From Streptomyces xanthii (lineage in GTDB: Bacteria > Actinomycetota > Actinomycetes > Streptomycetales > Streptomycetaceae): a stretch of DNA of 64,000 bases. A program made the translations under genes and the position numbers. Numbering within the stretch: the stretch's first letter is position 1; every line of letters starts with the position of its first letter. The notes below the pieces were generated by a model. That model was not told the DNA's origin and did not search any database. It worked only from the letters and a program-made list of their open reading frames with translations. This document shows positions 18,973 through 28,449 of this stretch, piece by piece. The stretch lies in assembly GCF_014621695.1 (NCBI RefSeq), contig NZ_CP061281.1, positions 4,154,001 through 4,218,000 of the forward strand, given 5' to 3'.

Positions 18973-19630
18973 CGCCACGCTCCACGCCACCAGTCAGGAT
19001 CCGGACAGCTTCGCTGTTCAGATCTCCGACCAGATCGAGTCGTTCCTCGTCGCGGTGACCGAGGTCGCCAAGGGCGACGAGCCGGACTCGGCGGTGCCGT
19101 TCCTGCTGCTCGAGGTCTCGCAGCTGCTGCTCGCGGGCGGCCGGCTCGGCGCGCACGAGGACATCGTCCCGGACGAGCGCTACGAGCCCGACCTGGGCCC
19201 GGAGGGCGACGTGGACGAGCTGCGCGAGCGGCTCGCCCGGATGCTGGACCCGGTCGACGTGTACTCGGAGGTCTTCGACCCGTACGAGCCGCGCAAGGCG
19301 CCGGTCGCCGCCCGGATCTCGGACGACCTCGCGGACGTCATCGCGGACCTGCGGCACGGCATGGCGCACTACCGCGCGGGCCGGGTCACCGAGGCCCTGT
19401 GGTGGTGGCAGTTCTCGTACTTCTCGAACTGGGGCTCCACGGCCTCGGCGACGCTGCGCGCGCTGCAGTCGCTGGTCGCGCACGTGCGGCTGAACCAGCC
19501 GCTGGACGACCTGGACGGCCTGGACACCGACGAGGACCTGAGCCGGGCCGAGGGCACGCTGGAGGAAGAGGCCGGCGAGGTCATGGCGCAGGAGATCGCG
19601 GGCCCGCTGGGACTGCGTCCGGTCAAGTGA
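18965..19630 (+). CDS. DUF5063 domain protein
   Basis: A 221-residue acidic, helical protein of the DUF5063 type, as I recall constantly found behind recR in Actinobacteria. Visible blocks include [32 protein letters not shown] and [20 protein letters not shown]. It overlaps recR by 8 nt, so the two are translationally coupled, which suggests a role linked to RecR or DNA repair. No catalytic motif is seen. Confidence 0.85.
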   Translation: MSDATLHATSQDPDSFAVQISDQIESFLVAVTEVAKGDEPDSAVPFLLLEVSQLLLAGGRLGAHEDIVPDERYEPDLGPEGDVDELRERLARMLDPVDVYSEVFDPYEPRKAPVAARISDDLADVIADLRHGMAHYRAGRVTEALWWWQFSYFSNWGSTASATLRALQSLVAHVRLNQPLDDLDGLDTDEDLSRAEGTLEEEAGEVMAQEIAGPLGLRPVK

Positions 19631-19841
19631 CCTGGCCCACTTTCCCGGTTGCCGCGGATGCGGCTGGGCATGCGCTCGTGCGGAGCGGCCGGTCGGCACC
19701 AGGAAACCCAGCGCCCACGACGTGAGCGGGACATCTCACGATGTGGTAAAGCTGGGGCGGATTTCGGCCGCTCGTTAGACTGAGCCGACCGCGGTACGCG
19801 TACGTACACGCGGTGACAGACGGACTGAGCGAGGAGCGCAC

Positions 19842-21125
19842 GTGGGCCTTGTCGTGCAGAAGTACGGAGGCTCCTCCGTTGCAGATGCCGAAGGCATCAA
19901 GCGGGTCGCCAAGCGCATCGTCGACGCCAAGAAGAACGGCAACCAGGTGGTTGTCGTGGTGTCGGCCATGGGTGACACGACGGATGAGTTGATCGATCTC
20001 GCCGAGCAGGTATCCCCGATCCCTGCCGGGCGCGAATTCGACATGCTGCTGACCGCCGGAGAGCGGATCTCCATGGCCCTGCTGGCCATGGCGATCAAAA
20101 ACCTGGGCCACGAGGCCCAGTCGTTCACGGGCAGCCAGGCAGGCGTCATCACCGACTCGGTCCACAACAAAGCCCGGATCATCGACGTCACGCCGGGGCG
20201 CATCCGGACCTCCATCGAAGAGGGCAACATCGCCATCGTCGCGGGGTTCCAGGGCGTCAGCCAGGAGGGCAAGAACATCACGACCCTCGGGCGTGGTGGT
20301 TCGGACACGACGGCCGTCGCCCTCGCCGCCGCGCTCGACGCGGAGGTCTGTGAGATCTACACGGACGTCGACGGTGTGTTCACCGCCGACCCGCGCGTCG
20401 TGAAGAAGGCGCGGAAGATCGACTGGATCTCCTTCGAGGACATGCTGGAGCTCGCCAGCTCCGGGTCCAAGGTGCTCCTCCACCGCTGTGTGGAGTACGC
20501 GCGCCGGTACAACATCCCGATCCACGTGCGGTCCTCGTTCAGCGGACTGCAGGGCACCTGGGTCAGCAACGAGCCGATCAAGAAGCAGCAAGGGGAAGAG
20601 CCCGTGGAGCAGGCGATCATCTCCGGTGTCGCGCACGACACCTCCGAGGCGAAGGTCACCGTCGTCGGCGTCCCCGACAAGCCGGGCGAGGCCGCGAAGA
20701 TCTTCCGCGCCATCGCGGACTCCGAGATCAACATCGACATGGTCGTGCAGAACGTGTCGGCCGCGTCGACGGGTCTGACGGACATCTCCTTCACGCTCCC
20801 CAAGACCGAGGGCCGCAAGGCCATCGACGCCCTGGAGAAGCAGAAGGACGCCGTCGGCTTCGCCTCGCTGCGCTACGACGACCAGATCGCCAAGATCTCC
20901 CTCGTGGGCGCCGGCATGAAGACGAACCCGGGTGTCACGGCCGGGTTCTTCGAGGCGCTCAGCGACGCGGGCGTCAACATCGAGCTGATCTCGACCTCCG
21001 AGATCCGCATCTCGGTCGTCACCCGCGCCGAGGACGTCACCGAGGCCGTCCAGGCCGTGCACACCGCCTTCGGCCTGGACTCCGAGTCCGACGAGGCCGT
21101 GGTCTACGGAGGCACCGGCCGCTGA
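19842..21125 (+). CDS. lysC: Aspartokinase (alpha subunit)
   Basis: A 427-residue aspartate kinase that phosphorylates L-aspartate, the first step to lysine, threonine, methionine and diaminopimelate. The kinase domain begins [20 protein letters not shown], with [10 protein letters not shown] and [16 protein letters not shown]. Two ACT domains follow (about 265-420: [40 protein letters not shown]), where lysine plus threonine normally inhibit. Start is GTG. The stop overlaps the asd ATG by one base (TGATG). An internal start is predicted (next entry). Confidence 0.97.
   Translation: MGLVVQKYGGSSVADAEGIKRVAKRIVDAKKNGNQVVVVVSAMGDTTDELIDLAEQVSPIPAGREFDMLLTAGERISMALLAMAIKNLGHEAQSFTGSQAGVITDSVHNKARIIDVTPGRIRTSIEEGNIAIVAGFQGVSQEGKNITTLGRGGSDTTAVALAAALDAEVCEIYTDVDGVFTADPRVVKKARKIDWISFEDMLELASSGSKVLLHRCVEYARRYNIPIHVRSSFSGLQGTWVSNEPIKKQQGEEPVEQAIISGVAHDTSEAKVTVVGVPDKPGEAAKIFRAIADSEINIDMVVQNVSAASTGLTDISFTLPKTEGRKAIDALEKQKDAVGFASLRYDDQIAKISLVGAGMKTNPGVTAGFFEALSDAGVNIELISTSEIRISVVTRAEDVTEAVQAVHTAFGLDSESDEAVVYGGTGR
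20604..21125 (+). CDS. Internal in-frame start: aspartokinase beta (regulatory) subunit
   Basis: An in-frame GTG ([17 protein letters not shown]) is preceded by AGGGGAAG at 5-nt spacing. Translation from here gives 173 residues containing both ACT domains. That matches the beta chain of Corynebacterium LysC, about 172 residues from an internal start, which forms an alpha2beta2 enzyme. The nested start is seen in sequence; its use here is inferred from that precedent. Confidence 0.7.
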   Translation: MEQAIISGVAHDTSEAKVTVVGVPDKPGEAAKIFRAIADSEINIDMVVQNVSAASTGLTDISFTLPKTEGRKAIDALEKQKDAVGFASLRYDDQIAKISLVGAGMKTNPGVTAGFFEALSDAGVNIELISTSEIRISVVTRAEDVTEAVQAVHTAFGLDSESDEAVVYGGTGR

Positions 21126-22192
21126 TGGCCGTGAGTCCTGAGCGGCGTCCGACGCTCGCGGTCGTGGGAGCGACCGGGAGCGTCGGCGGCGTGCTGCTCC
21201 AGATCCTGTCCCAGCACGCGGACATCTGGGGCGAGATCCGCCTCGTCGCCTCGGCGCGCTCGGCGGGCCGCAAGCTCACCGTGCGCGGCGAGGAGACCGA
21301 GGTCGTCGCGCTGACCGAGTCGGTCTTCGACGGGGTCGACGTCGCCATGTTCGACGTGCCCGACGAGGTGGCGGCCCAGTGGGCGCCGATCGCGGCGTCC
21401 AAGGGCGCCGTCGTCGTCGACAACTCGGCCGCCTTCCGCCTCGACGACGACGTGCCGCTGGTCGTCCCCGAGGTCAATCCGCACGCCGCGCGCGTGCGCC
21501 CGCGCGGGATCGTCGCGAACCCGAACTGCACGACCCTGTCGATGATCGTGGCGATCGGCGCGCTGCACGCCGAGTTCGGCCTGCGCGAGCTGGTCGTCTC
21601 CTCGTACCAGGCGGTCAGCGGGGCGGGACGGGCCGGCGTCGAGACGCTGCGCGCCCAGCTCTCCCTCGTCGCCGGTACGGAGCTGGGGACCAGCCCCGGC
21701 GATCTGCGCCGGGCCGTGGGCGACGCGACCGGTCCCTTCCCCGAGCCGGTGGCGCTGAACGTGGTGCCGTGGGCCGGGTCGCTGCGCGAGGACGGCTGGT
21801 CCTCGGAGGAGATGAAGGTGCGGGACGAGTCCCGCAAGATCCTCGGACTGCCCGAGCTGCCGGTGGCCGTCACCTGCGTGAGGGTCCCGGTCGTCACCAC
21901 GCACTCGCTGACCGTCCACGCCCGCTTCCAGAGCGAGGTCACGGTGGGCCGGGCCCGCGAGATCCTCGCGACGGCACCCGGCGTCGTGCTCTTCGACGAT
22001 CCGGCCGCGGGCGAGTTCCCCACCCCCGCCGACGTCGTCGGTACGGATCCGACGTGGGTGGGCCGGGTGCGGCGCTCGCTGGACGATCCGAGCGGCCTGG
22101 AGCTGTTCGTGTGCGGGGACAACCTGCGCAAGGGCGCGGCGCTGAACACGGCGCAGATCGCGGAGCTGATCGCCGCCGAGTTCACGGCCTGA
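21125..22192 (+). CDS. asd: Aspartate-semialdehyde dehydrogenase
   Basis: A 355-residue enzyme that reduces aspartyl phosphate with NADPH to the semialdehyde. The Rossmann motif is [16 protein letters not shown], and the catalytic cysteine is in [16 protein letters not shown], with [13 protein letters not shown] and [14 protein letters not shown] (catalytic His). The ATG overlaps the aspartokinase stop, forming the classic ask-asd operon that supplies cell-wall diaminopimelate. Confidence 0.97.
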   Translation: MAVSPERRPTLAVVGATGSVGGVLLQILSQHADIWGEIRLVASARSAGRKLTVRGEETEVVALTESVFDGVDVAMFDVPDEVAAQWAPIAASKGAVVVDNSAAFRLDDDVPLVVPEVNPHAARVRPRGIVANPNCTTLSMIVAIGALHAEFGLRELVVSSYQAVSGAGRAGVETLRAQLSLVAGTELGTSPGDLRRAVGDATGPFPEPVALNVVPWAGSLREDGWSSEEMKVRDESRKILGLPELPVAVTCVRVPVVTTHSLTVHARFQSEVTVGRAREILATAPGVVLFDDPAAGEFPTPADVVGTDPTWVGRVRRSLDDPSGLELFVCGDNLRKGAALNTAQIAELIAAEFTA

Positions 22193-22600
22193 ACCGGCCG
22201 GGGCGCACCGGCCGGGCACCGGCCGGACCGGAGGCTCCGATGCTCCGACGTCCGCCTGCGCGGTTCAGATGTTCGCATTACGGGCACCCCCCTTCCCTTC
22301 CGAAGATCCAAACGTAGGATCTGTGTAAGTTCTGTGAGGGGCATCGGCGCAGATCCTGTGCCGGCGTCGCCGTGCGTCCGAGATTTCCCTCCCCGTCCTG
22401 CAACCGCGCGCAGGGCGGGGAGCGTCTTTGCGGTCGCCTTTTCGGTGGCCTCGGGCGGACGAGGCAAATCCGGGCATAGGGGAAGAGCAGGTACGCATGT
22501 CGGCATGGGGCACGGCGTCATTTGTGGCGATGGCGGAATCTGTCGCACATCGGATGCCGGACGCGTACAACCCTGACGGGGGGAAGCGTGTCCAACAGGC
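22193..22600 (+). promoter_or_regulatory. 408-nt leader / promoter region of the ECF sigma gene
   Basis: No convincing gene. It contains an inverted repeat GATCC-N7-GGATC (22305-22321) and, just after it, AT-richer sequence (GATCTGTGTAAGTTCTGTGA) that is a plausible promoter. A short ATG frame beginning at 22497 behind GAGCAGG runs into the sigma gene in another frame and may be a leader peptide, but support is weak. Confidence 0.4.
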
Positions 22601-23278
22601 GTGGCAGAGGTACTCGACTTCACAGCGGTACAGGCACGGGGCGCGGCCCTGCGGCCTCCCCTCGGTGTGCGCCGGCCCCGGGTGGGCGCGGCCGGCGGGA
22701 TGCCGGTGATCGCCCCCATGCCCGCGACGCGGCCGGCACACATCCCGGCACAGGCGCAGGGCGCTGACGACTCGATGGCGGCCGGCACGACTGTCGATCA
22801 CCTCACCGAGACGTACCGCGCTCACTACCGCTCCCTGCTGGGACTCGCGGCGCTCCTCCTCGACGACACGGCCTCCTGCGAGGACGTCGTCCAGGAGGCG
22901 TTCATCCGCGTGCACTCGGCCCGCAAGCGGGTGCGCGACCCGGAGAAGACGCTCGCCTACCTGCGCCAGACGGTGGTGAACCTGTCGCGCTCCACGCTGC
23001 GCCGCCGCATCCTCGGCCTGAAGCTGCTCACCAAGCCGATGCCGGACATGGCGAGCGCCGAGGAGGGCGCGTACGACCTGCTGGAGCGGGACGCGCTGAA
23101 GAAGGCGCTGCGCGGTCTCCAGCGGCGCCAGCGCGAGGTGCTGGTGCTGCGCTACTTCGCCGACATGACGGAGGCGCAGGTCGCCGAGTCGCTGGGCATC
23201 TCCCTGGGCTCGGTGAAGGCGTACGGGTCGCGGGGCATAGCGGCGCTGCGCGTCGCCATGCAGGAGGCGCCGGTATGA
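22601..23278 (+). CDS. ECF RNA polymerase sigma factor
   Basis: A 225-residue extracytoplasmic-function sigma factor. An extra disordered N-terminus of about 60 residues precedes region 2 (YRAHYRSLLGLAALLLDDTA, SCEDVVQEAFIRVHSARKRV). Region 4 has the HTH LQRRQREVLVLRYFADMTEA, then QVAESLGISLGSVKAYGSRG. It directs transcription of a stress or envelope regulon and probably its own operon. The GTG start lacks an ideal Shine-Dalgarno; a start nearer residue 34 or 58 is possible. Its stop overlaps the downstream membrane-protein ATG (ATGA), as for sigma/anti-sigma pairs. Confidence 0.9.
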   Translation: MAEVLDFTAVQARGAALRPPLGVRRPRVGAAGGMPVIAPMPATRPAHIPAQAQGADDSMAAGTTVDHLTETYRAHYRSLLGLAALLLDDTASCEDVVQEAFIRVHSARKRVRDPEKTLAYLRQTVVNLSRSTLRRRILGLKLLTKPMPDMASAEEGAYDLLERDALKKALRGLQRRQREVLVLRYFADMTEAQVAESLGISLGSVKAYGSRGIAALRVAMQEAPV

Positions 23279-24519
23279 GCCACGCAGGCCGTGAGGGCCC
23301 GGAGGAACGGTTCGGCGCCCAGGGGCGGGCCGACGCCGCCGACGCCCCGGACGTACGGACCGAAGACGTACGGACAGAACACGTAGGACGCGCAGGACAT
23401 GCAGGACACGCAGACCACGCAGGGGACGCGACAGTGAGCGACGGATCCGGCCGCCCGGCCGGTGCGGCGGGCCCCGAAGAAGATCCCGGGGCCGCTCCCG
23501 GCCCCGGCGAGGACGAGCTGGCGCTGCGGCGCCTGATGCGGCAGGCCGTCTCGGACATCGCGCCCTCCGACGCGGCGCTCGAGCAGCTCCGCAAGGCGGT
23601 GCCCGCGCGCCGGGCCCGCAAGCGGCAGGCCGCGGTCGGCGCGATCGCCGCCGGTGTCTTCGTCGCGATGGCGGTGCCCGCGGTGCTCCACGTGACGAAC
23701 ACGAACGCGTCGAACGACCGCCCCTCGATCGCCGGCAACAGCGAGGCCACGCACGGCGGCGTCGACGCCGGCAAGGCCTCGGGCGGCGGCTCGGGCAAGT
23801 CGAAGGGCGAGGGGCCGGGCCGGGGCAAGGACAAGGCCGGGCACGGCAAGAAGGACCGCGGGGGCGGCAAGGGCCGCGACACCGCCGGGACGTCCACCGA
23901 CCGGCCGGGCAGCGGCAGCACCGCCGCCGCCAGCTCGCCGGTCTGCGACGCGAGCGAACTCGGCACCCCGGTCTCGAACGTGGGCGTGCCGGACGCGAAC
24001 GGCACGGTCTACGGATCCTTCCGCGTCACCAACGTCTCCACGGGCAACTGCACGATCGACGGCGCGGGTGCCGTCGGGGCGACCGCGCAGGGCGCGGCGG
24101 ACCCGGCCAGGGTCGCGGTCGTCGACCACACCTCGGGCGACGCGGCGACCGGTCTGCCCGACCCGTCCACGGAGCCCAGCCAGCTCATCCTGGAGCCCGG
24201 GATGTCGTACGAGGTGCGCTTCGCCTGGGTGCCGTCCGGGCAGTGCCCGGCGACCGGCGGGCCCTCCAGCGGCGGCAGCGACGGCGGTTCCGGCGACGGC
24301 GGCACCGAGTCCCCGTCCCCGACGCCGACCGAGCAGACCACCGGAGCGGGCGACAGCACCGACTCGGGCCTCTCCACGCAGCTCGGCTCGGACGACCCGG
24401 CGCAGGGCAGCGTCGTGGTCGAGCACACGGCGGAGCCCGGGGCACCCAGTGCGAACGCCACGATTCAGGGAGCGTGCCAGGGCACGGTCTACAAGACGGG
24501 CGTGCTGCCCGCCTCCTAG
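23275..24519 (+). CDS. Single-pass membrane protein, candidate anti-sigma partner
   Basis: A 414-residue protein coupled to the ECF sigma by ATGA overlap. The layout is an acidic disordered N-terminus with a short helical motif (ELALRRLMRQAVSDIAPSDA), one membrane helix (about 120-142, QAAVGAIAAGVFVAMAVPAV), a Gly/Lys/Asp-rich linker, and an extracellular beta domain (about 220-325) with paired cysteines. A Ser/Pro-rich stretch and a tail ending in a conserved Cys segment follow. No HxxxCxxC zinc motif is seen, so it is not a ZAS-type anti-sigma. Function is inferred from context. Its stop codon abuts the MITE-like palindrome. Confidence 0.75.
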   Translation: MSHAGREGPEERFGAQGRADAADAPDVRTEDVRTEHVGRAGHAGHADHAGDATVSDGSGRPAGAAGPEEDPGAAPGPGEDELALRRLMRQAVSDIAPSDAALEQLRKAVPARRARKRQAAVGAIAAGVFVAMAVPAVLHVTNTNASNDRPSIAGNSEATHGGVDAGKASGGGSGKSKGEGPGRGKDKAGHGKKDRGGGKGRDTAGTSTDRPGSGSTAAASSPVCDASELGTPVSNVGVPDANGTVYGSFRVTNVSTGNCTIDGAGAVGATAQGAADPARVAVVDHTSGDAATGLPDPSTEPSQLILEPGMSYEVRFAWVPSGQCPATGGPSSGGSDGGSGDGGTESPSPTPTEQTTGAGDSTDSGLSTQLGSDDPAQGSVVVEHTAEPGAPSANATIQGACQGTVYKTGVLPAS

Positions 24520-24717
24520 GCCGTGTCTTCAAACTCCCGCCCGCTCCACGGCGTCTGGTGCGTGCTCTCGCCGCACCGGGCGAAGACCCAAGTAGCTCCG
24601 CTACGAGGGCCTGCGCCCGGCACTCCCCCAGCCTTCGGCCGGGGGGACCCCCAGAGCACGCACCAGACGCCGCGAAGCCGCCCTCCGGGCGACGACGGGA
24701 GTTTGAAGACACGGCCT
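24518..24717. mobile_element. MITE-like 200-bp palindromic element
   Basis: Perfect 22-bp terminal inverted repeats (24518-24539 and 24696-24717; core CCGTGTCTTCAAACTCCCG) enclose a second inverted pair, GGCGTCTGGTGCGTGCTCT and its complement. There is no coding capacity, so it is a non-autonomous insertion or very large hairpin. The left end overlaps the TAG stop of the upstream gene. No clear target-site duplication is visible. It may also terminate transcription between the convergent genes. Confidence 0.75.
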
Positions 24718-24728
24718 CGGTCGGCAGG

Positions 24729-25544
24729 TCAGCCGGTCGGCTGAGGAGTCTGGGAGGGCTCCTCGGCCTCGACCAGGCCCAGCTCGGCGTCGCGCACGGC
24801 CTCGGCCTCGCGGCGCACGAGCCGGAACCACATGAAGACGACGAAGCCCGCGAAGACGAACCACTCGCCGGTGTAGCCGAGGTTCTGGAACGCCTTGAGG
24901 TCCAGGCCGCTGCCCTGCGGGGTGGTGGCGGGAACCGGCGTCATGCCGCCGTCGGCCTTGTCGAGCGTGACCCAGGCGTCCTGGACGTCGTAGGGCACCA
25001 GGTTCACCAGCGACGCCGCGCTGATCACACCGACCTGACCGGCCGGGAGACCGCCCGCGTTCGACACCCCGTTGGACCCCGCCGACTCGGCGGCCTGCAG
25101 CGCGCCGACGACGGTGACCTCGCCCTTCGGTGGAGCGGGCGCCTTCGCGGCGGACGCCGTGCCGGGCAGCCAGCCGCGGACCACCGGGAGCGCCCCGCCG
25201 GAGCCGTCGGCGCCCTCAGGGCGCAGCAGCGTCACCACGTAGAAGCCGCCGCGGCCGTCGAGGTCGCGGTCGGGGACCAGGAACTGACGGTCGTACCGGC
25301 CGGTCGCGGTGGCCCGCTTGCCCGAGGTCACCTTGTCCACGGGCAGCAGGGACGCCAGCGGCGCCGGCTTCGACTTCTCGTTCGCCGCCGTCCGTTCGGT
25401 GACGGTCCGGTGGTCCTGCACCCGGTCCTCGAAACGGCTGAGCTGCCAGGAACCCATGAAAATGCAGAACGGGATCGCCAGCAGGACGAAGACGTTGATC
25501 CCCCACCAGCGGGGCGTCAGCAGGAACCGGTACACGCCTTCCAC
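24729..25544 (-). CDS. SURF1-family cytochrome oxidase assembly protein
   Basis: A 271-residue membrane protein with an N-terminal helix (WWGINVFVLLAIPFCIFMGS) directly followed by the family hallmark WQLSRFEDR. A C-terminal helix near 228-245 (GEWFVFAGFVVFMWFRLVRR) is present, and the outer domain between carries GGFYVVTLLRP and LPVVRGWLPG. SURF1 proteins help assemble heme-copper (aa3) oxidase. Start is GTG. The acidic C-tail is Streptomyces-like. Confidence 0.9.
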   Translation of the reverse strand: MEGVYRFLLTPRWWGINVFVLLAIPFCIFMGSWQLSRFEDRVQDHRTVTERTAANEKSKPAPLASLLPVDKVTSGKRATATGRYDRQFLVPDRDLDGRGGFYVVTLLRPEGADGSGGALPVVRGWLPGTASAAKAPAPPKGEVTVVGALQAAESAGSNGVSNAGGLPAGQVGVISAASLVNLVPYDVQDAWVTLDKADGGMTPVPATTPQGSGLDLKAFQNLGYTGEWFVFAGFVVFMWFRLVRREAEAVRDAELGLVEAEEPSQTPQPTG

Positions 25545-25603
25545 GGTACGGGTCCGATGTAAGGACCCGTCCCGCGGCCCCCGTTCGACGCGTCACACGG
25601 CGG

Positions 25604-27400
25604 CTACGGCAGATGCCGCCGTACGAAGTCCAGCTCCAGGGCGACCTGCTTGATGCGCTCCTCGACGACGAGCGAGCCGTGACCGGCGTCGTAGCGGTAC
25701 ACCTCGTGCACGGCGTCCCGGGCCTTCAGTCGGTCCACGTAGTTGTCGATCTGGCGGATCGGGCAGCGCGGGTCGTTGAGCCCCGCCGAGATGTGCACCG
25801 GCGCCTTCACGTCGTCGACGTAGGTGAGCGGGGACGAGGCCGCGTACCGGTCCGGGACCTCCTCGGGGGAGCCGCCGAACAGGGTGCGGTCCAGCGCCTT
25901 CAGGGCCTCCATCTCGTCCTCGTACGCCGCCGGGTAGTCGGCGACCGGGACCGCGGCCAGGCCCACCGCCCAGGCGCCCGGCTGGGTGCCGAGGCCGAGC
26001 AGGGTCAGGAAGCCGCCCCAGGAACCGCCCGCGAGCACGAGCCGCTCGGGGTCCGCGAGACCGGAGGAGACAGCCCACTCGCGGACCGCCGCGATGTCCT
26101 CCAGCTCGATCAGGCCGACCCGGTGCTTGAGGGCGTCGGTCCACTCCCGGCCGTAGCCCGTCGAGCCGCGGTAGTTGACCCGGACCACCGCGTACCCGTG
26201 GTCCAGCCAGGCCGCCGGGCCCGCCGCGAACGCGTCCGAGTCGTGCCAGGTCGGGCCGCCGTGGATCTCGAAGACCGTCGGCAGCGGGCCGCTCGCGCCG
26301 GCCGGACGCTGCACGAGGGCGTGCACGCGGCCGCCCGGGCCCTCCACCCACACGTCCTCGACCGGCACCGACAGCGGGGCCGTGAAGCCCGGCGGGTCCA
26401 GGACGACCTCGCCCGAGGTGGAGCGCACGACCGGCGGCTCGGCGGCCGAGGACCACAGGTACTCGACGCTGCCGTCGGGCCGCGCCGAGGCGCCCGAGAC
26501 CGTGCCGCGCGGGGTGTCGACCCGGGTCAGGGCGCCCGTCGCGAACTCGTAGCGCCACAGGTCGCCGCGGGCCTCGAAGCTGTGCGCGATCAGCAGCGCC
26601 GAACCGTCCGGGTACCACTCCGCCGACACGTCGCCGGGCAGGTCGAGCGTCAGATCGGTCTCGGTGCCGGACGCCACGTCCCACACCATCGGCTCCCAGT
26701 GGCCGCGGCGCTGGTGCCCCACGAGCAGCCGGGTGTCGCCGGTGACCGGGGCGAAGCCCAGCACCTCCAGGCCCAGCTCCTCGGTGCCGCCCTTCGTGTC
26801 GTCGAGCTCCGCGACCGGCGAGCCGTCGAGCCGGACCACGCGCAGCGCCGCGTGCATCGCGTCGCCGTGCTCGGTGTGCTCGATCGCGATGAGCGTGCCG
26901 TCGTGGCTCAGGTCGCCGACGCCCGCGGACTCCCGGTGCCGGTAGATCTCGGCCGGGGCGTCCGCGCCCGGGGCCACCACGTGGATCGTCGTGCCGTCCT
27001 CGTCCGTGGACCGGCCGACCACCGCCGTCCGCCCGTCCCGGCCGAGCGCCAGACCCGCCGGGTACGACGCGGCCAGACCGGGCACCGCCTCGGTGTCCGG
27101 GCCGCCCGCGAAGGGCTGGCGCCGCCAGATCCCGAACTCGTCCCCGTCCGTGTCGTCGAACCACCAGATCCACGCGCCGTCCGGCGAGAGCACGCCGTCC
27201 GTCGTCCCGTTGGCCCGGTCCGTCGCGCGGCGCTGCTCGCCCGTGGCCCGGTCCCAGGCGTACAGCTCGTAGGTCCCCGTCGCGTTCGACACGAACAGGG
27301 AGCGGTGCGGGGCGTCTTCCGCCCAGTCCGGCAGCGATACGCGGGGGGCGCGGAACCGGGCCTCCCAGTCGGGCATGGCGGCCCGGTTGCTCTCAGTCAT
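25604..27400 (-). CDS. S9-family serine peptidase (prolyl oligopeptidase / acylaminoacyl type)
   Basis: A 598-residue two-domain peptidase. An N-terminal beta-propeller (about 20-350, repeated YELYAWDRATGE / GAWIWWFDDTDGDEFG-type blades) precedes an alpha/beta-hydrolase domain. The nucleophile elbow GGSWGGF supplies the Ser, with HGGPTWHDSDAF as oxyanion-type motif and a late Asp and His (ISAGLNDPRCP; RYDAGHGS). No signal peptide, so it probably cleaves short peptides in the cytosol. The ATG of MTESNRAAMPDW was chosen because the upstream frame is repeat-derived. Confidence 0.9.
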   Translation of the reverse strand: MTESNRAAMPDWEARFRAPRVSLPDWAEDAPHRSLFVSNATGTYELYAWDRATGEQRRATDRANGTTDGVLSPDGAWIWWFDDTDGDEFGIWRRQPFAGGPDTEAVPGLAASYPAGLALGRDGRTAVVGRSTDEDGTTIHVVAPGADAPAEIYRHRESAGVGDLSHDGTLIAIEHTEHGDAMHAALRVVRLDGSPVAELDDTKGGTEELGLEVLGFAPVTGDTRLLVGHQRRGHWEPMVWDVASGTETDLTLDLPGDVSAEWYPDGSALLIAHSFEARGDLWRYEFATGALTRVDTPRGTVSGASARPDGSVEYLWSSAAEPPVVRSTSGEVVLDPPGFTAPLSVPVEDVWVEGPGGRVHALVQRPAGASGPLPTVFEIHGGPTWHDSDAFAAGPAAWLDHGYAVVRVNYRGSTGYGREWTDALKHRVGLIELEDIAAVREWAVSSGLADPERLVLAGGSWGGFLTLLGLGTQPGAWAVGLAAVPVADYPAAYEDEMEALKALDRTLFGGSPEEVPDRYAASSPLTYVDDVKAPVHISAGLNDPRCPIRQIDNYVDRLKARDAVHEVYRYDAGHGSLVVEERIKQVALELDFVRRHLP

Positions 27401-27474
27401 GCGTCCTATGGTGCCCCTTGGGGGACCGGGAGGGGCGCCGTTGGGGTTGCGCCCGCTGTTCGCCCGCGGCCCGG

Positions 27475-27625
27475 TGGGGGCTGGTCGCGCAGTTCCCCGC
27501 GCCCCTGAAATGCAGGCGCTACGCGCCGCATTTCCCCGACGGGTGACCGCCCGATGGAGATGGCGCACGAAGTGCGCATCTCCAGGGGCGCGGGGAACTG
27601 CGCGAGAAGCCCCGCCGGGCCGCAC
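27475..27625. repeat. Inverted pair of Streptomyces GCGCAGTTCCCCGCGCCCCT repeats
   Basis: CTGGTCGCGCAGTTCCCCGC (starting near 27479) and its reverse-complement-like partner GGGGCGCGGGGAACTGCGCG (near 27586) flank two further small hairpins (AAATGCAGGCGC...GCATTT; GAGATGGCGCAC...GTGCGCATCTC). The whole can fold into one large cruciform between the peptidase and SDR genes. It is the same family as the repeats at 2.35, 3.14 and 15.1 kb. Confidence 0.8.
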
Positions 27626-27639
27626 CCCGCGACGAGACC

Positions 27640-28449
27640 TCAGAACCCGCGGCGCAACCCGTGCTTGCGCGCCACCATCGACTCCACCGCCCCGCGCGAC
27701 AGCACCCGCCGCAACGCGAACACCACCGGCGCATTACTGCCCACCGCATAGAAGGGCCGAGGCCGCGCCGCCTCGATCGCGACCAGCACCTTCGCGGCGA
27801 CCTTCTCCGCCGGGATCCCGGCCGCCTCGTTCCGGTTCAAAGCGGAGAGCATCGCGTCGTAGGCCCCCCGGAACGGTGACCCCTCCGCGACGTACTGCGT
27901 GCGCCGCTCGCTGATCCCCGTCGCGATCGACCCGGGCTCGACCGTCACGATGCCGACCCCGTACGACGCGTACTCCCGCCGCGCCGCACTCGCGAACCCC
28001 TTGATCGCCGCCTTCGACGCGACGTACGAGGACCGGTAGGCGAGCGGGAAGCTGGCCAGCATGGAGCCGACCATGACGACCCGCCCGCGCCGCCGCTCCC
28101 GCATCCCGGGCAGCACGAGCTGGCTGAGCCGCACCGCGCCGAGGACGTTGATCTGGAAGAGGCGGCGCACCGCGTCCATGGGGAGTTCCTCGAAGGGGCC
28201 GCTCTGCGATTCGCCCGCGTTGTTGACCAGCACGTCGACCGGCCCGGCGGCGGCCGCGCAGGCCTCGATGCTCGCGTCGTCGGTCAGGTCGAGGGCGAGG
28301 TAGGTGACGCCCTCGACGGGGGAGTCCACCTTCTCCGGGTCGCGGCTCGTGCCGTAGACCCGGTACCCGCGCCGCACCAGCGCGGCGGCGACCGCCGCGC
28401 CGATGCCCGAGGAGGCGCCGGTCACGAGCGCCGTGCCGCGGGCGCTCAC
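27640..28449 (-). CDS. Short-chain dehydrogenase/reductase (SDR)
   Basis: A 269-residue classical SDR. The cofactor motif TGASSGIG is at about 10-17, with NNAG in VDVLVNNAGES, the catalytic YxxxK in YRSSYVASKAAIKGFA with preceding S in VGSMLASFP, and a PG motif in VEPGSIATG. Start is GTG overlapping the flavoprotein stop (GTGA), so it is the third gene of the tetR-flavoprotein-SDR operon. A joint role in oxidising and reducing a steroid-like or lipid substrate is possible but not shown. Confidence 0.92.
   Translation of the reverse strand: MSARGTALVTGASSGIGAAVAAALVRRGYRVYGTSRDPEKVDSPVEGVTYLALDLTDDASIEACAAAAGPVDVLVNNAGESQSGPFEELPMDAVRRLFQINVLGAVRLSQLVLPGMRERRRGRVVMVGSMLASFPLAYRSSYVASKAAIKGFASAARREYASYGVGIVTVEPGSIATGISERRTQYVAEGSPFRGAYDAMLSALNRNEAAGIPAEKVAAKVLVAIEAARPRPFYAVGSNAPVVFALRRVLSRGAVESMVARKHGLRRGF

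Noticed and set aside
22428..22709. 93-codon frame before the ECF sigma gene, including an ATG at 22497 behind GAGCAGG
   Set aside because: Its second half overlaps the sigma gene in another frame and reads as noise; no homology is recognised. It could be a leader peptide but is not supported.
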